A stretch of 64,000 bases of DNA from Fructobacillus sp. EFB-N1 (GTDB taxonomy: Bacteria > Bacillota > Bacilli > Lactobacillales > Lactobacillaceae), in NCBI RefSeq assembly GCF_001038455.1, contig NZ_LDUY01000003.1, positions 1 through 64,000 of the forward strand, written 5' to 3'. The notes under the pieces were generated by a model, which ran no database searches, had not been told where the DNA came from, and worked only from the letters and a program-made list of their open reading frames with translations. This document shows, piece after piece, positions 52,951 to 61,532 of the stretch (positions are counted from its first letter, which is position 1; every line of letters starts with the position of its first letter). The position numbers and the translations under genes were made by a program.

Positions 52951-54119
52951 ACATTAAAACGTATAACGCGATTAGTCACACCGGTTTGGACTATTTGAAG
53001 GACCGTGGTTACGAGATTAACGGTGATCAGGACCCCGATGGTATTTTGTTGCGCTCACAAGATTTACACAAGGAGCCAATTCCTAAGTCAGTGAAAGCCG
53101 TTGTTCGTGCCGGGGCCGGCTTTAATAATATTCCGGTGGCCGATTTGTCCAAGCGGGGAATTCCGGTCTTTAATACCCCCGGTGGTAACGCCAATGCGGT
53201 TAAGGAATTGACGGTGGCCGCATTGATTATGGCGGCCCGACCAATCGTGGGTGCGATTAACTTTTCTAACCAAGTTCGCGGTGGCGATGTTTCGCTGCGC
53301 ACGGAGGCAAATAAGGGTGGCTACCGTGGTACGGAGTTGTATGAAAAGACGCTTGGTGTAATTGGCCTTGGAAACGTTGGTTCTAAGGTTGCTAACATCG
53401 CCTTGGCTTTTGGCATGAAGGTGATTGGTTACGATCCAGGTCTGAATGCTAATACTGCCTGGCGTGTTGACCGGCACATTACGCATGCCAAAAGTGTCGA
53501 TGAAGTCTTGCAACAGTCTGATTTTGTCACGGTCCACATTCCTTATACGAAAGAAAACCACCACTTTATCGATGCCGACAAGCTGGCAGAAATGAAACCA
53601 AATGTGGCTTTGATTAATTTCTCCCGTGGTGGCATTGTCGATGATGAAGCCGCAGTGAAGGCATTGAATGCCGATAAGCTGCGGATGTTTATTACTGATT
53701 TTAGTAGTGAAGTTTTGTTTGATAACGACAAGGTGATCATCACGCCACACATTGGTGGATCAACGGTTGAAGCGGAGGATACTTCTGCTTTGATGGCGGC
53801 CAAGCAATTAGACGACTATTTGACCAGTGGAAATATCGTGAATTCCGTCAATTCCCCAGATATCAACGAACCATTTACGACCAAGTACCGGTTGGGCGTG
53901 TTGCACAATAACGTGCCAAATATGATTGGACAAATTACGAAGGTCGTTGGGGAACTGGACTTAAACATTGAAGAATTATCAAACCGAGCAGTTGGCGACT
54001 ATGCTTATACCCTTTTGGCGCTAAATCAGTTACCATTAGGACAAGAGGACAATATTGTCGATAACCTAGCAGCCATTGAAAACGTTTTGAACGTTGAATT
54101 GTATCAGAACCAGGATTGA
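52947..54119 (+). CDS. serA: D-3-phosphoglycerate dehydrogenase
   Basis: SerA oxidises 3-phosphoglycerate, the first step of serine synthesis, with NAD. Seen: VRAGAGFNNIPV, the NAD motif GVIGLGNVGSKVA (about residues 135-147), VALINFSRGGIVDD, and TPHIGGSTVEAE with the catalytic His; a C-terminal ACT domain (about 315-390) could mediate serine feedback. 390 residues, the short type. Coupled to serC by overlap. A phosphoserine phosphatase gene (serB) is not in the window. Confidence 0.95.
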   Translation: MNIKTYNAISHTGLDYLKDRGYEINGDQDPDGILLRSQDLHKEPIPKSVKAVVRAGAGFNNIPVADLSKRGIPVFNTPGGNANAVKELTVAALIMAARPIVGAINFSNQVRGGDVSLRTEANKGGYRGTELYEKTLGVIGLGNVGSKVANIALAFGMKVIGYDPGLNANTAWRVDRHITHAKSVDEVLQQSDFVTVHIPYTKENHHFIDADKLAEMKPNVALINFSRGGIVDDEAAVKALNADKLRMFITDFSSEVLFDNDKVIITPHIGGSTVEAEDTSALMAAKQLDDYLTSGNIVNSVNSPDINEPFTTKYRLGVLHNNVPNMIGQITKVVGELDLNIEELSNRAVGDYAYTLLALNQLPLGQEDNIVDNLAAIENVLNVELYQNQD

Positions 54120-54135
54120 AGGGGAGAATTAAAAA

Positions 54136-54624
54136 ATGACAGAAGCACTCCAACAAGCAGCCATCGATAAATTGATTGCCCGTGGCGTGACGCTGCAGGA
54201 CGTCTTTGAAGGAACAGAAGCCTTTTTGATTGAAAAGTTTCATGATGAAGTCGATGGGGAAGCCCTCGACAAGGCGATTAACCGCGTGTTGCACAAGGAT
54301 GAAGTCGCCGACATCATTTTGACGGCCATCTTCTTGGATGAACAAGCTGTTTTGATGCCCGACTCAGAGCCATTGAAGGCTCGGTTGAAGCGCGATGCCA
54401 ATGGCCACAATGTGGATGAAATTTTAGCAATTGGGATTACCCAACAATGCTCAGCTGCGGCAACGGTTCATTATGGACGTTTGGATGATGAAAAGCCTGG
54501 TTTGATTGGTGAAATCAATGATCGCACCGACACTGTTAACGTTTATTTGGACGATATCTTGGCGGCCCTGATTTCATCTGCTGCGATGACTTACCTAGAA
54601 GTCCTTGGCGGAAACGACTACTAA
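54136..54624 (+). CDS. Phosphatidylglycerophosphatase A (YutG/PgpA family)
   Basis: The family dephosphorylates phosphatidylglycerol phosphate to phosphatidylglycerol. Seen: 162 residues with the YutG-like start ARGVTLQDVFEG, HKDEVADIILTAIFLDEQA, VDEILAIGITQQ, VHYGRLDDEKPGLI and VYLDDILAALISSAAM. Unlike E. coli PgpA, there are no obvious transmembrane helices, as in the Gram-positive soluble form. The ribosome binding site is AAGGGGAG. It is 16 bases after serA, so it is probably cotranscribed, though functionally unrelated. The call rests on motif likeness to YutG. Confidence 0.8.
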   Translation: MTEALQQAAIDKLIARGVTLQDVFEGTEAFLIEKFHDEVDGEALDKAINRVLHKDEVADIILTAIFLDEQAVLMPDSEPLKARLKRDANGHNVDEILAIGITQQCSAAATVHYGRLDDEKPGLIGEINDRTDTVNVYLDDILAALISSAAMTYLEVLGGNDY

Positions 54625-54699
54625 TCGAATTTTCCCTGGTTAATTAATGCAATTTTTGTTACAATAAATTGTATTTTAATTTTTTAAGGAGAAGACACA

Positions 54700-55425
54700 A
54701 TGTCAGGACATAGTAAATGGCATAACATTCAAGGTCGTAAAAACGCCCAAGATGCTAAGCGTGGAAAAATTTTCCAAAAGCTTGCGCACGACTTATATGT
54801 TGCAGCAAAGGCTGGCGGTGCTGATCCAGAAATGAACGCTTCATTGCGTTTGGTTGTTGACAAGGCCAAGGCAGCTAACATGCCCAAGGATAACATCCAA
54901 CGAGCTTTGGACAAGGCCTCAGGTGCCGGTGGCGCCAAGTTCGAAGAAGTAACTTACGAAGGTTATGGAACAGCTGGAGTGGCCGTTTTGGTTGAAGCTT
55001 CAACTGATAACATTAACCGTACGGTTTCTTCTGTTCGTAACTCATTCAAGCACTTCGGTGGCTCATTGGGAACTTCTGGTTCAGTTGCTTTCCAATTCGA
55101 CCGCAAGGGTTACTTGGCCATTGACCGGTCAGAAAACCCTGATTTGGATGAAGACACGATTTTGGAAGCAGCATTGGAAGCAGGCGCTGAAGATGTGCAG
55201 ACTTCTGATGAAGCATTTGAAATTTACACAGAACCAAGCGATTTCCAGGCTGTTGAAGCTGCTTTGACAGAAGCTGGTTACGAATTCGCTGATGCTGAAG
55301 TTTCAATGATTGCTCAAAACCCAATGGCGATTTCTGATGAAGATCGCGAAAAGTTGGATAGTTTGGTCGACGAATTGGAAGAAAACGAAGACGTTTTGGC
55401 TGTTTATACAACTGCTGAAGACTAA
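54700..55425 (+). CDS. yebC: YebC/PmpR family regulatory protein
   Basis: YebC-type proteins act as DNA-binding regulators or, as reported for the B. subtilis YeeI/YebC group, help ribosomes through proline-rich stretches. Seen: [23 protein letters not shown] start, [29 protein letters not shown] and [11 protein letters not shown]. 241 residues. An extended -10 TGT-TACAAT lies about 40 bases upstream, and AAGGAGA precedes ATG 54700. It is monocistronic with a terminator. Confidence 0.95.
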   Translation: MSGHSKWHNIQGRKNAQDAKRGKIFQKLAHDLYVAAKAGGADPEMNASLRLVVDKAKAANMPKDNIQRALDKASGAGGAKFEEVTYEGYGTAGVAVLVEASTDNINRTVSSVRNSFKHFGGSLGTSGSVAFQFDRKGYLAIDRSENPDLDEDTILEAALEAGAEDVQTSDEAFEIYTEPSDFQAVEAALTEAGYEFADAEVSMIAQNPMAISDEDREKLDSLVDELEENEDVLAVYTTAED

Positions 55426-55446
55426 TTTGACTTTCAAAGCCAATTA

Positions 55447-55480
55447 AAAAGGCAAGCCAGCTAAGGCTTGTCTTTTTTCT
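55447..55480. terminator. Terminator after yebC
   Basis: AGGCAAGCC pairs with GGCTTGTCT across AGCTAA, followed by T6; A runs before it could make it work for the converging flavodoxin gene as well. Confidence 0.85.
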
Positions 55481-55553
55481 TGACTTAATAGTAGAGTAGT
55501 GTAGTGTTCGTTAATTTTAAATCGTTGCTAACTCTTTGAGCGCTGGTCATTAC

Positions 55554-56015
55554 TTATTTTTGCACCTGGGCTAATGCGGTCTGAACTAGGGCCGCTAATT
55601 TCTCGCGATCCTGGTCACCAGGATAGAGGTTAATTCGGGTGAGTTCACCGGCACGCTTGGCACCGGTCTTTTGAAATTGTTCGTCAAAGGAGTCAAGCGC
55701 TAAGCAATAAAGGTCACCGTAGAAAGTGTCACCAGAGCCGGCTAAAGCATAGGTGAAATCAGGTAAGGCCACGTCAGCGAGGTCGTCAAAATAGTCGAGA
55801 CCTTCATCGGGGAGTGAACCCTCATCGTAAGTGTAGGGGACAACAAAACCAAGATCAAAGTCTTGTAATTCTTCTGGCTCAGTTTGGGAGATTTCGCTTT
55901 TCTTAACGGAAACCCCCTGGTTCTCTAATTCTTCAACTAAAATATCGGCAACGGCTTCGTTGTTACCGGTGATTGTGGCAAAAACGACTTGGGCTGTGAG
56001 ATTTGCTGCAGGCAT
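55554..56015 (-). CDS. Flavodoxin
   Basis: Flavodoxins are small FMN electron carriers. Seen: 153 residues with the phosphate-binding loop ATITGNNEAVADIL in the place of TGNTE, VVPYTYDEGSLPD at the first FMN aromatic loop and LAGSGDTFYGDLYCLALDSFDE at the second. The C-terminus is the usual helix. ATG 56015 follows AAAGGAGG; the 14 codons upstream in the long frame contain this ribosome binding site and are rejected. Its redox partner is not apparent here. Confidence 0.92.
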   Translation of the reverse strand: MPAANLTAQVVFATITGNNEAVADILVEELENQGVSVKKSEISQTEPEELQDFDLGFVVPYTYDEGSLPDEGLDYFDDLADVALPDFTYALAGSGDTFYGDLYCLALDSFDEQFQKTGAKRAGELTRINLYPGDQDREKLAALVQTALAQVQK

Positions 56016-56110
56016 TGTCTGCCTCCTTTGGGTATGAGATTTAGTATCATTATACAAAATTTACTGGGGCTCTGTTTGAACAAAAGAATAACAAAGCTGA
56101 TTTAAAAGAC

Positions 56111-56139
56111 TGGTAATTTTAAAATCCTTGTCTTATAAT
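56111..56139 (+). promoter_or_regulatory. Promoter of the 38-codon gene and thrS leader
   Basis: TGGTAA (56111-56116), a 17-base spacer and TATAAT (56134-56139). This is the only promoter I see upstream of the thrS T-box. Confidence 0.55.
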
Positions 56140-56167
56140 AGTCACAAATATGAGGAGGACGTTTGAT

Positions 56168-56284
56168 ATGGCATTGAATAAAGACCAAGTTGCAGCCTTG
56201 CAAAACGTTTATGATAACGGCATTTTAGACCACGATGACAAAGCTCGCCAAGCACTGGCCCAGGTTTTGGCTGACGCGAAATAA
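56168..56284 (+). CDS. Small 38-residue protein upstream of thrS
   Basis: I do not recognise it. It opens MALNKDQVAALQNVYDNG and ends with a helical-looking ARQALAQVLADAK, an acidic-to-neutral, probably all-alpha protein without a membrane segment or Cys. The case for it being real: a strong AGGAGGA ribosome binding site 8 bases from ATG, a TATAAT promoter at the right distance, and biased wobble bases. It is not rich in threonine, so it is not a classical Thr leader peptide. It should lie on the same transcript as the thrS T-box. Confidence 0.65.
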   Translation: MALNKDQVAALQNVYDNGILDHDDKARQALAQVLADAK

Positions 56285-56319
56285 TTGATATTTTTTTTTG
56301 GTCGTGTTATATTTAATCA

Positions 56320-56560
56320 TAGAAATTGCTGATGAGGATAACTTGGGTTAGCAAGTCCTGATAGAGAGCTTACGGTTGGTGGAAGTAAGCAGGGCCCTAA
56401 TTTTTTGACTACCTCTGAATGGCTAACGAGTAGGAATTGAAAGTTAGCCCGGGTGACACCGTTAGCTGTCTCAAAGACCCAGGTATTGATTTTATCTGGA
56501 AATTGGGTGGTACCACGGTGACACGTCCCTTTGTGCAAACGCACAAAGGGACTTTTTTTG
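56320..56560 (+). promoter_or_regulatory. T-box leader of thrS (Thr specifier ACC)
   Basis: The conserved GGGTGGTACCACG lies at 56505-56517, and a terminator (GTCCCTTTGTGC 56525-56536 with GCACAAAGGGAC 56541-56552, then T7) follows. For Stem I, GTTAGC 56347-56352 pairs with GCTAAC 56422-56427, and AGTC 56354-56357 with GACT 56407-56410. The specifier loop then opens with ACC at 56411-56413, a threonine codon. Uncharged tRNA-Thr should induce thrS. Confidence 0.92.
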
Positions 56561-56609
56561 TCCCTAATTTTCCAAATCAGCAATTGAAAAAAGAAAGAAG
56601 GCAATCATA

Positions 56610-58568
56610 ATGGCAGAAATTACATTAAATTTCCCTGATGGCGCTCAGAAGTCTTACGAGGCTGGCATCAAGCCCATTGAAGTTGCAAGTTCAATTGCAA
56701 AGTCATTGGCAAAAAAGTCTGTTTCAGCAAAGCTGAATGGACACTATGTTGGGATGAATGATCCATTGACCGAGGGTGGCGATTTTCAATTAATCACCAC
56801 TGCGGACGAGGAATCATTGGATATCCTGCGTCACTCGACCTCGCACTTGCTTGCCCAAGCAATGCGTCGCTTGCCAAAGTTTGCTCATGCACACTTCGGA
56901 GTTGGTCCATTTATTGAAAACGGCTTCTATTATGACACTGATAACGGTGCCGGGAACCAAGTTTCTGTGGAAGATTTCCCAGAAATCGAAGCGATGATGA
57001 AGAAGATTGTTAAGGAAGACTTGCCAATCTTGTCACACGAAATCAGTCGTGCGGAAGCCTTGGAAACTTTCAAGGACGACCCATACAAGGTGGAATTGAT
57101 TAATGATTTGCCTGAAGACGAGCCAATTTCAGTGGCCGTTCAAGGTGAACACATTGAATTAGACCGTGGTGGTTTGGTACCATCAACTGGTTGGATTAAG
57201 CACTTTAAGTTGGTTTCTGTTGCCGGTTCATACTGGCGTGGTCAATCAGACAACGCCGTTTTGCAACGTGTTTATGGAACGGCCTTCTGGAATGCCGAAG
57301 ACTTGGAAGCTGATTTGCAACGTCGGGCCGAAGCCAAGGAACGTGACCACCGTAACATCGGTCGTGACTTAGACTTGTTCTTCACGAGCCAAAAGGTTGG
57401 TTCAGGCTTGCCAGTTTGGTTGCCAAATGGGGCAACGATCCGTCGCCAGGTAGAACGTTACATCGTTGATAAGGAATTGGCCAACGATTACTTGCATGTT
57501 TACACACCAGTTTTGTCAAACTTGAACTTGTATAAGACTTCAGGTCATTGGGATCACTACCGTGAAGACATGTTCCCACCAATGGACATGGGGGATGGCG
57601 AATTCTTGGAATTGCGTCCAATGAACTGTCCTTCACACATTTCAGTTTACCAACACAAGCCACGCTCATACCGTGACTTGCCATTGCGGATTGCAGAATT
57701 GGGCATGATGCACCGTTATGAAAAGTCAGGGGCCTTGACTGGTTTGTCACGCGTCCGTGAAATGACTTTGAACGATGGGCACACTTTCGTAGCACCAGAC
57801 CAGTTGGAAGAAGAATTCAAGTCAATCTTGAAGATGACGATGGCTGTCTACGAAGACTTTAACATCACGGATTACCGTTTCCGTTTGTCATACCGTGACC
57901 CTGAAAACACTGCTAAGTACTTTGACGACGATGAAATGTGGGAAAAGTCACAGGCACAGTTGAAGCGGGCTATGGACGACATGGGCTTGGATTACTTCGA
58001 AGCACCTGGTGAAGCGGCCTTCTATGGTCCTAAGTTGGACATTCAAACAAAGACGGCCTTGGGTGGTGAAGAAACATTGTCGACCATCCAATTGGATTTC
58101 TTGTTGCCAGAACGCTTTGATTTGACTTATGTTGGTGAAGATGGTCAAGATAATCACCGCCCAGTGATGCTTCACCGTGGTATTGTTGGGACGATGGAAC
58201 GTTTTACGGCCTACTTGATCGAAATGTATAAGGGCGCTTTCCCAACATGGTTGGCACCTTTGCAAGTTCAAATTATTCCTGTTAACAACGGTGCTCACGG
58301 TGCCTATGCTAACAAGATTAAGCAAAAATTGCAGGAAGCCGGCTTGCGTGCTAACGTCGAAACCAAGGAAGCCAAGATGGGCTACTTGATTCGTGAAGCA
58401 CAAACCAAGAAGGTACCATATACGTTGGTCTTGGGTGATGATGAGCAGGATAACCAAACGGTTACGGTTCGCCGCTATGGCCAACAAGAAACCGAGAAGA
58501 TGTCGGCTGATGCCTTTAAAGACTTAGTCTTAAAAGATGTTGCCAATTACTCTCGAGTAGCAGAATAA
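56610..58568 (+). CDS. thrS: Threonyl-tRNA synthetase
   Basis: ThrRS charges tRNA-Thr. Seen: N-terminal TGS domain (about 1-63), the editing-type second domain with [11 protein letters not shown], class II core with motif 2 region [20 protein letters not shown], the zinc ligand Cys in [10 protein letters not shown], and motif 3 [15 protein letters not shown], followed by the anticodon-binding domain ([11 protein letters not shown]). 652 residues. The ribosome binding site is AAAGAAAGAAGG before ATG 56610. Controlled by the T-box. Confidence 0.97.
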   Translation: MAEITLNFPDGAQKSYEAGIKPIEVASSIAKSLAKKSVSAKLNGHYVGMNDPLTEGGDFQLITTADEESLDILRHSTSHLLAQAMRRLPKFAHAHFGVGPFIENGFYYDTDNGAGNQVSVEDFPEIEAMMKKIVKEDLPILSHEISRAEALETFKDDPYKVELINDLPEDEPISVAVQGEHIELDRGGLVPSTGWIKHFKLVSVAGSYWRGQSDNAVLQRVYGTAFWNAEDLEADLQRRAEAKERDHRNIGRDLDLFFTSQKVGSGLPVWLPNGATIRRQVERYIVDKELANDYLHVYTPVLSNLNLYKTSGHWDHYREDMFPPMDMGDGEFLELRPMNCPSHISVYQHKPRSYRDLPLRIAELGMMHRYEKSGALTGLSRVREMTLNDGHTFVAPDQLEEEFKSILKMTMAVYEDFNITDYRFRLSYRDPENTAKYFDDDEMWEKSQAQLKRAMDDMGLDYFEAPGEAAFYGPKLDIQTKTALGGEETLSTIQLDFLLPERFDLTYVGEDGQDNHRPVMLHRGIVGTMERFTAYLIEMYKGAFPTWLAPLQVQIIPVNNGAHGAYANKIKQKLQEAGLRANVETKEAKMGYLIREAQTKKVPYTLVLGDDEQDNQTVTVRRYGQQETEKMSADAFKDLVLKDVANYSRVAE

Positions 58569-58569
58569 T

Positions 58570-58618
58570 GTAGTAACCAACAATCGGTCCACTTCTTGGT
58601 GAATCGATTTGTTGTTTG
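58570..58618 (+). terminator. Terminator-like hairpin after thrS
   Basis: CAACAATCG (58577-58585 region) pairs with CGATTTGTTG around an inner CCAC/GTG pairing, followed by a short TTTG. The weak T tract makes it less certain. Confidence 0.5.
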
Positions 58619-58665
58619 TAAGAACGTTTTTGAACGCGAAATTAAAGGATTAAAAGAGATAAATC

Positions 58666-60024
58666 ATGTCTTCAGAAAATAACGGAGCTCTTGAGGGAGA
58701 TAAGGGGCTCAGTAACCGTCACGTTCAGCTGATTGCTATTGGTGGAACGATTGGAACCGGACTTTTCATGGGTGCCGGGGATTCAATTCACTTTGCTGGA
58801 CCAGCAATTTTGCTGACGTATGCCGTTATTGGCTTATTAATGTTTGTTGTGATGCGTGCGATTGGCGAAATGCTTTATGCTGACCCAACGCAGCACACGT
58901 TTATTGCCTTCATGTCAAAGTACTTGGGCAAGAAAACCGGAACTTTTGCTTCCTGGTCTTATTGGTTGACTGTTGCCTTCATGGGAATGGCCGAATTAAC
59001 AGCGATCGGAAAGTATGTTCAGTTCTGGTTTCCATCATGGCCAGCCTGGCTAATTCAAATTGTGATCCTCGTGATTTTAACTTCAGTTAATTTGATTGCG
59101 GTATCATTGTATGGTGAAGCTGAATTCTGGTTTGCGATGATTAAAATTGTGGCGATTTTGTCACTGATTGCTACCGGAATTATCATGCTGTTAACCGGCT
59201 TTAAGACAAGCCAAGGAACGGTTTCGGTTAACAACTTGGTTAGTCACTTCTCACTGATGCCAAATGGTGTCGGTAACTTTATTAATAGTTTCCAGATGGT
59301 CATGTTTGCCTTCGTTGGAATGGAATTTATCGGAATGACAGCAGCCGAAACAAAGGATGCTCGCAAGGTTTTGCCGAAGGCAATTAACCAAATTCCTTTC
59401 CGAATTTTGTTCTTCTACTTGGGTGCCCTGGCAACCATCATGGTCATCTACCCATGGCAACAGATTCCTGCTAACCAAAGTCCCTTTGTGGCAGTCTTTA
59501 AGTTAGCTGGTGTTAACTGGGCCGCAGCCCTGGTTAACTTCGTTGTTTTGACCTCTGCTGCTTCTGCTTTGAACTCTGTCATTTTCTCAGCCTCACGAAA
59601 CTTCTATTCATTGGCTGTGGAATCAAAGAGCAAGGTCTTGAAGCCCTTTACCAAGATGTCAAAGCACAAGTTGCCTGCTAACGCTGTTTTGATTACCGCA
59701 GCTTTGGTGGCTTGTTCAGCCATCATTGCCGTTTTGCCACAAATTTCGGATGCCTTTACTTTCGTTACTTCCGCCTCAACCGATTTGTTTATCATGATTT
59801 ATGTGTTGACGCTGGTAACATACTGGCAGTATCGTAAGTCAAACGACTACTTGAAGGACGGTTTTTTGATGATTGCGCCAAAGTTCTTTGTGCCAATCGC
59901 CATTATCGGCTTTGTCTTGATTTACCTGACGTTGTTCTTTAATCAAAGCGCAATGGTACCCGCTATCGGTGCTACCATTTGGTTAATTGTCTTTACGACT
60001 GTCCAGGCCTTTAAAAAGGCCTAA
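58666..60024 (+). CDS. Amino acid permease, APC superfamily (AAT family)
   Basis: A proton-coupled amino acid importer; the substrate cannot be told. Seen: 452 residues, twelve hydrophobic segments, and the family signature HVQLIAIGGTIGTGLFMGAG in the first helix with the unwound GTIGTG. Further family blocks include AIGEMLY, MEFIGMTAAETKDARKVLPKAI and SAASALNSVIFSASR. The closest class I know is the AAT group of permeases (D-Ala/D-Ser/Gly, aromatic or GABA transporters). Ribosome binding site AAGAGA is weak. Monocistronic. Confidence 0.88.
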   Translation: MSSENNGALEGDKGLSNRHVQLIAIGGTIGTGLFMGAGDSIHFAGPAILLTYAVIGLLMFVVMRAIGEMLYADPTQHTFIAFMSKYLGKKTGTFASWSYWLTVAFMGMAELTAIGKYVQFWFPSWPAWLIQIVILVILTSVNLIAVSLYGEAEFWFAMIKIVAILSLIATGIIMLLTGFKTSQGTVSVNNLVSHFSLMPNGVGNFINSFQMVMFAFVGMEFIGMTAAETKDARKVLPKAINQIPFRILFFYLGALATIMVIYPWQQIPANQSPFVAVFKLAGVNWAAALVNFVVLTSAASALNSVIFSASRNFYSLAVESKSKVLKPFTKMSKHKLPANAVLITAALVACSAIIAVLPQISDAFTFVTSASTDLFIMIYVLTLVTYWQYRKSNDYLKDGFLMIAPKFFVPIAIIGFVLIYLTLFFNQSAMVPAIGATIWLIVFTTVQAFKKA

Positions 60025-60236
60025 CGCTTTTTGATTCGAAACGAGACTAATTTTACCTTTGAATTCTGAAAATAAATCAGAAGCAACTTAGATTTGATTG
60101 GTATCGTGATTAGATTAAAAGCGTATCCTAGTAAGAAAGTAGAACCTGTCAACAACCACCACCCAACAGGCTTATGCTTGTTGAATGTCACTGGCTAGTA
60201 CAGCGTGATGCTGGGCCTTACAAAACGGAGAAAAGA

Positions 60237-60896
60237 ATGAGTAGCATAATTGATTTTACCTTGCACATTGATGCCCATTTGGCAAACTTGGTTTCCCACT
60301 TTGGTATCTGGACCTATTTGATTTTATTTGTGATTGTTTTGATTGAAACTGGGGCAGTGGTTTTGCCGTTTCTACCAGGTGATTCATTGCTATTTGCTGC
60401 TGGTGCCATTTCGATGACACCAGCCGGCCAAGAAGCCGGTTTGAATCATTGGGTCTTTATGGTTGTCTTCTTTATTGCCTCCGTTGTTGGGGATTCCATG
60501 AACTATTGGATTCTTCGGACTGGCGGGCGCGAGTTGTTAAATCATCGGCCGTTTTCAATTATGATTAAGCCCAAGTACATTGAAGAGGCAGAACAGTTCT
60601 TTGCCAAGCGTGGCGCAATGGCCATTATCTTAGGCCGCTATATTCCAATTGTGCGAACGTTCGTCCCTTCTGTGGCCGGTTTATCAAAGTACGGTTTCCG
60701 TAAGTTCCTTGAATATACCATGATTGCTGCACTTTCATGGACCTTCATTGCCACCGGTGCCGGCGCTTTGTTTGGAAATATTCCATTTGTGCGCGAACAC
60801 TTCTCATTGATTATTATGGGGATTGTTTTGGTTACGTTGTTACCTTCAGTTATCGGCGTAGCTCGGTCATTAATGAAAAAGCAACAGCAACAGTAA
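60237..60896 (+). CDS. DedA family membrane protein
   Basis: DedA (VTT) proteins are scramblase-like; some return undecaprenyl phosphate or phospholipids across the membrane. Seen: 219 residues, an early hydrophobic segment with the family motif FLPGDSLLFAAGAI, GDSMNYWILR, then FFAKRGAMAIILGRYIPIVRTFVPSVAG with its conserved Arg residues and the last transmembrane helix. ATG 60237 follows CGGAGA; the 21 extra codons in the longer frame have no ribosome binding site. A terminator ends the gene. Confidence 0.92.
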   Translation: MSSIIDFTLHIDAHLANLVSHFGIWTYLILFVIVLIETGAVVLPFLPGDSLLFAAGAISMTPAGQEAGLNHWVFMVVFFIASVVGDSMNYWILRTGGRELLNHRPFSIMIKPKYIEEAEQFFAKRGAMAIILGRYIPIVRTFVPSVAGLSKYGFRKFLEYTMIAALSWTFIATGAGALFGNIPFVREHFSLIIMGIVLVTLLPSVIGVARSLMKKQQQQ

Positions 60897-60910
60897 AAAA
60901 ATTAGTTCTC

Positions 60911-60944
60911 AAGCAGGTGCGACACTCGTCGACCTGCTTTTTCT
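60911..60944 (+). terminator. Terminator after the dedA-like gene
   Basis: AAGCAGGT-CGAC pairs with GTCG-ACCTGCTT (one bulged G), followed by T5. Confidence 0.85.
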
Positions 60945-60956
60945 TTGGTCAAAACT

Positions 60957-60965
60957 TGCTATAAT
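60957..60965 (+). promoter_or_regulatory. Extended -10 promoter 6 bases from the next ATG
   Basis: TGC-TATAAT (-10 at 60960-60965) with six bases to ATG 60972 and no Shine-Dalgarno sequence: the same layout as at rsgA and rimM. Confidence 0.65.
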
Positions 60966-60971
60966 AAGAAC

Positions 60972-61532
60972 ATGAATAATTTTCGAATTTTACAACAACT
61001 AAGTCAACAAAGCATCGAGCAAGTTGGAGCAGCGACTGGGCTGCAAATCAGTGATTTACAGGCCTTTGCTGATGGGCAAAAGGAGTTAGCGATAGCTGAT
61101 TTGGAACGGCTCTGCCTTTACTTTTCACATTGCTTGGATCAATTGGGTAGATCCAATCAGGCCAATCTGTCAAAACATCCGATTCATATTCGGCTGACAA
61201 CGGATTACCTGTTAAATCTGGGCATTAGCCTTTCAGACTGGATTTCACTGCAATGGGCCTTGGAGGGCAATTGGGCTGGTGAAAAGCTAGCTGTGGGCTT
61301 CTTCACGGCAGACCAGACCCTGGTTAAAGTCGTTGAAAATTCAGCTGATTTTACCAAGGCCTTTGCCGGTTACCTCATTTTGGCCCTTGAGGGTGAATTT
61401 ACCCCCTATATTGATGAAATCCATGACAATGTTCATTATGATTGGCGGATTTTACGATATCGGTCGCAGGCTAATTTTCAAGATATTACGAATCAACTCG
61501 CCAACACGCCATTAAAGGAGATTGAAGCATGA
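60972..61532 (+). CDS. HTH-containing protein of unknown function, coupled to nadV
   Basis: I do not recognise a named family. Seen: 186 residues; residues about 8-45 (LSQQSIEQVGAATGLQISDLQAFADGQ) resemble a degenerate XRE-type helix-turn-helix; the rest (about 60-186) is a mixed domain with WISLQWALEG and DNVHYDWRILRY. The 9-codon longer frame from 60945 contains the promoter, so ATG 60972 is preferred; it lacks a ribosome binding site. Its ATGA overlap with nadV suggests a regulator or partner of NAD salvage (inference). Confidence 0.6.
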   Translation: MNNFRILQQLSQQSIEQVGAATGLQISDLQAFADGQKELAIADLERLCLYFSHCLDQLGRSNQANLSKHPIHIRLTTDYLLNLGISLSDWISLQWALEGNWAGEKLAVGFFTADQTLVKVVENSADFTKAFAGYLILALEGEFTPYIDEIHDNVHYDWRILRYRSQANFQDITNQLANTPLKEIEA

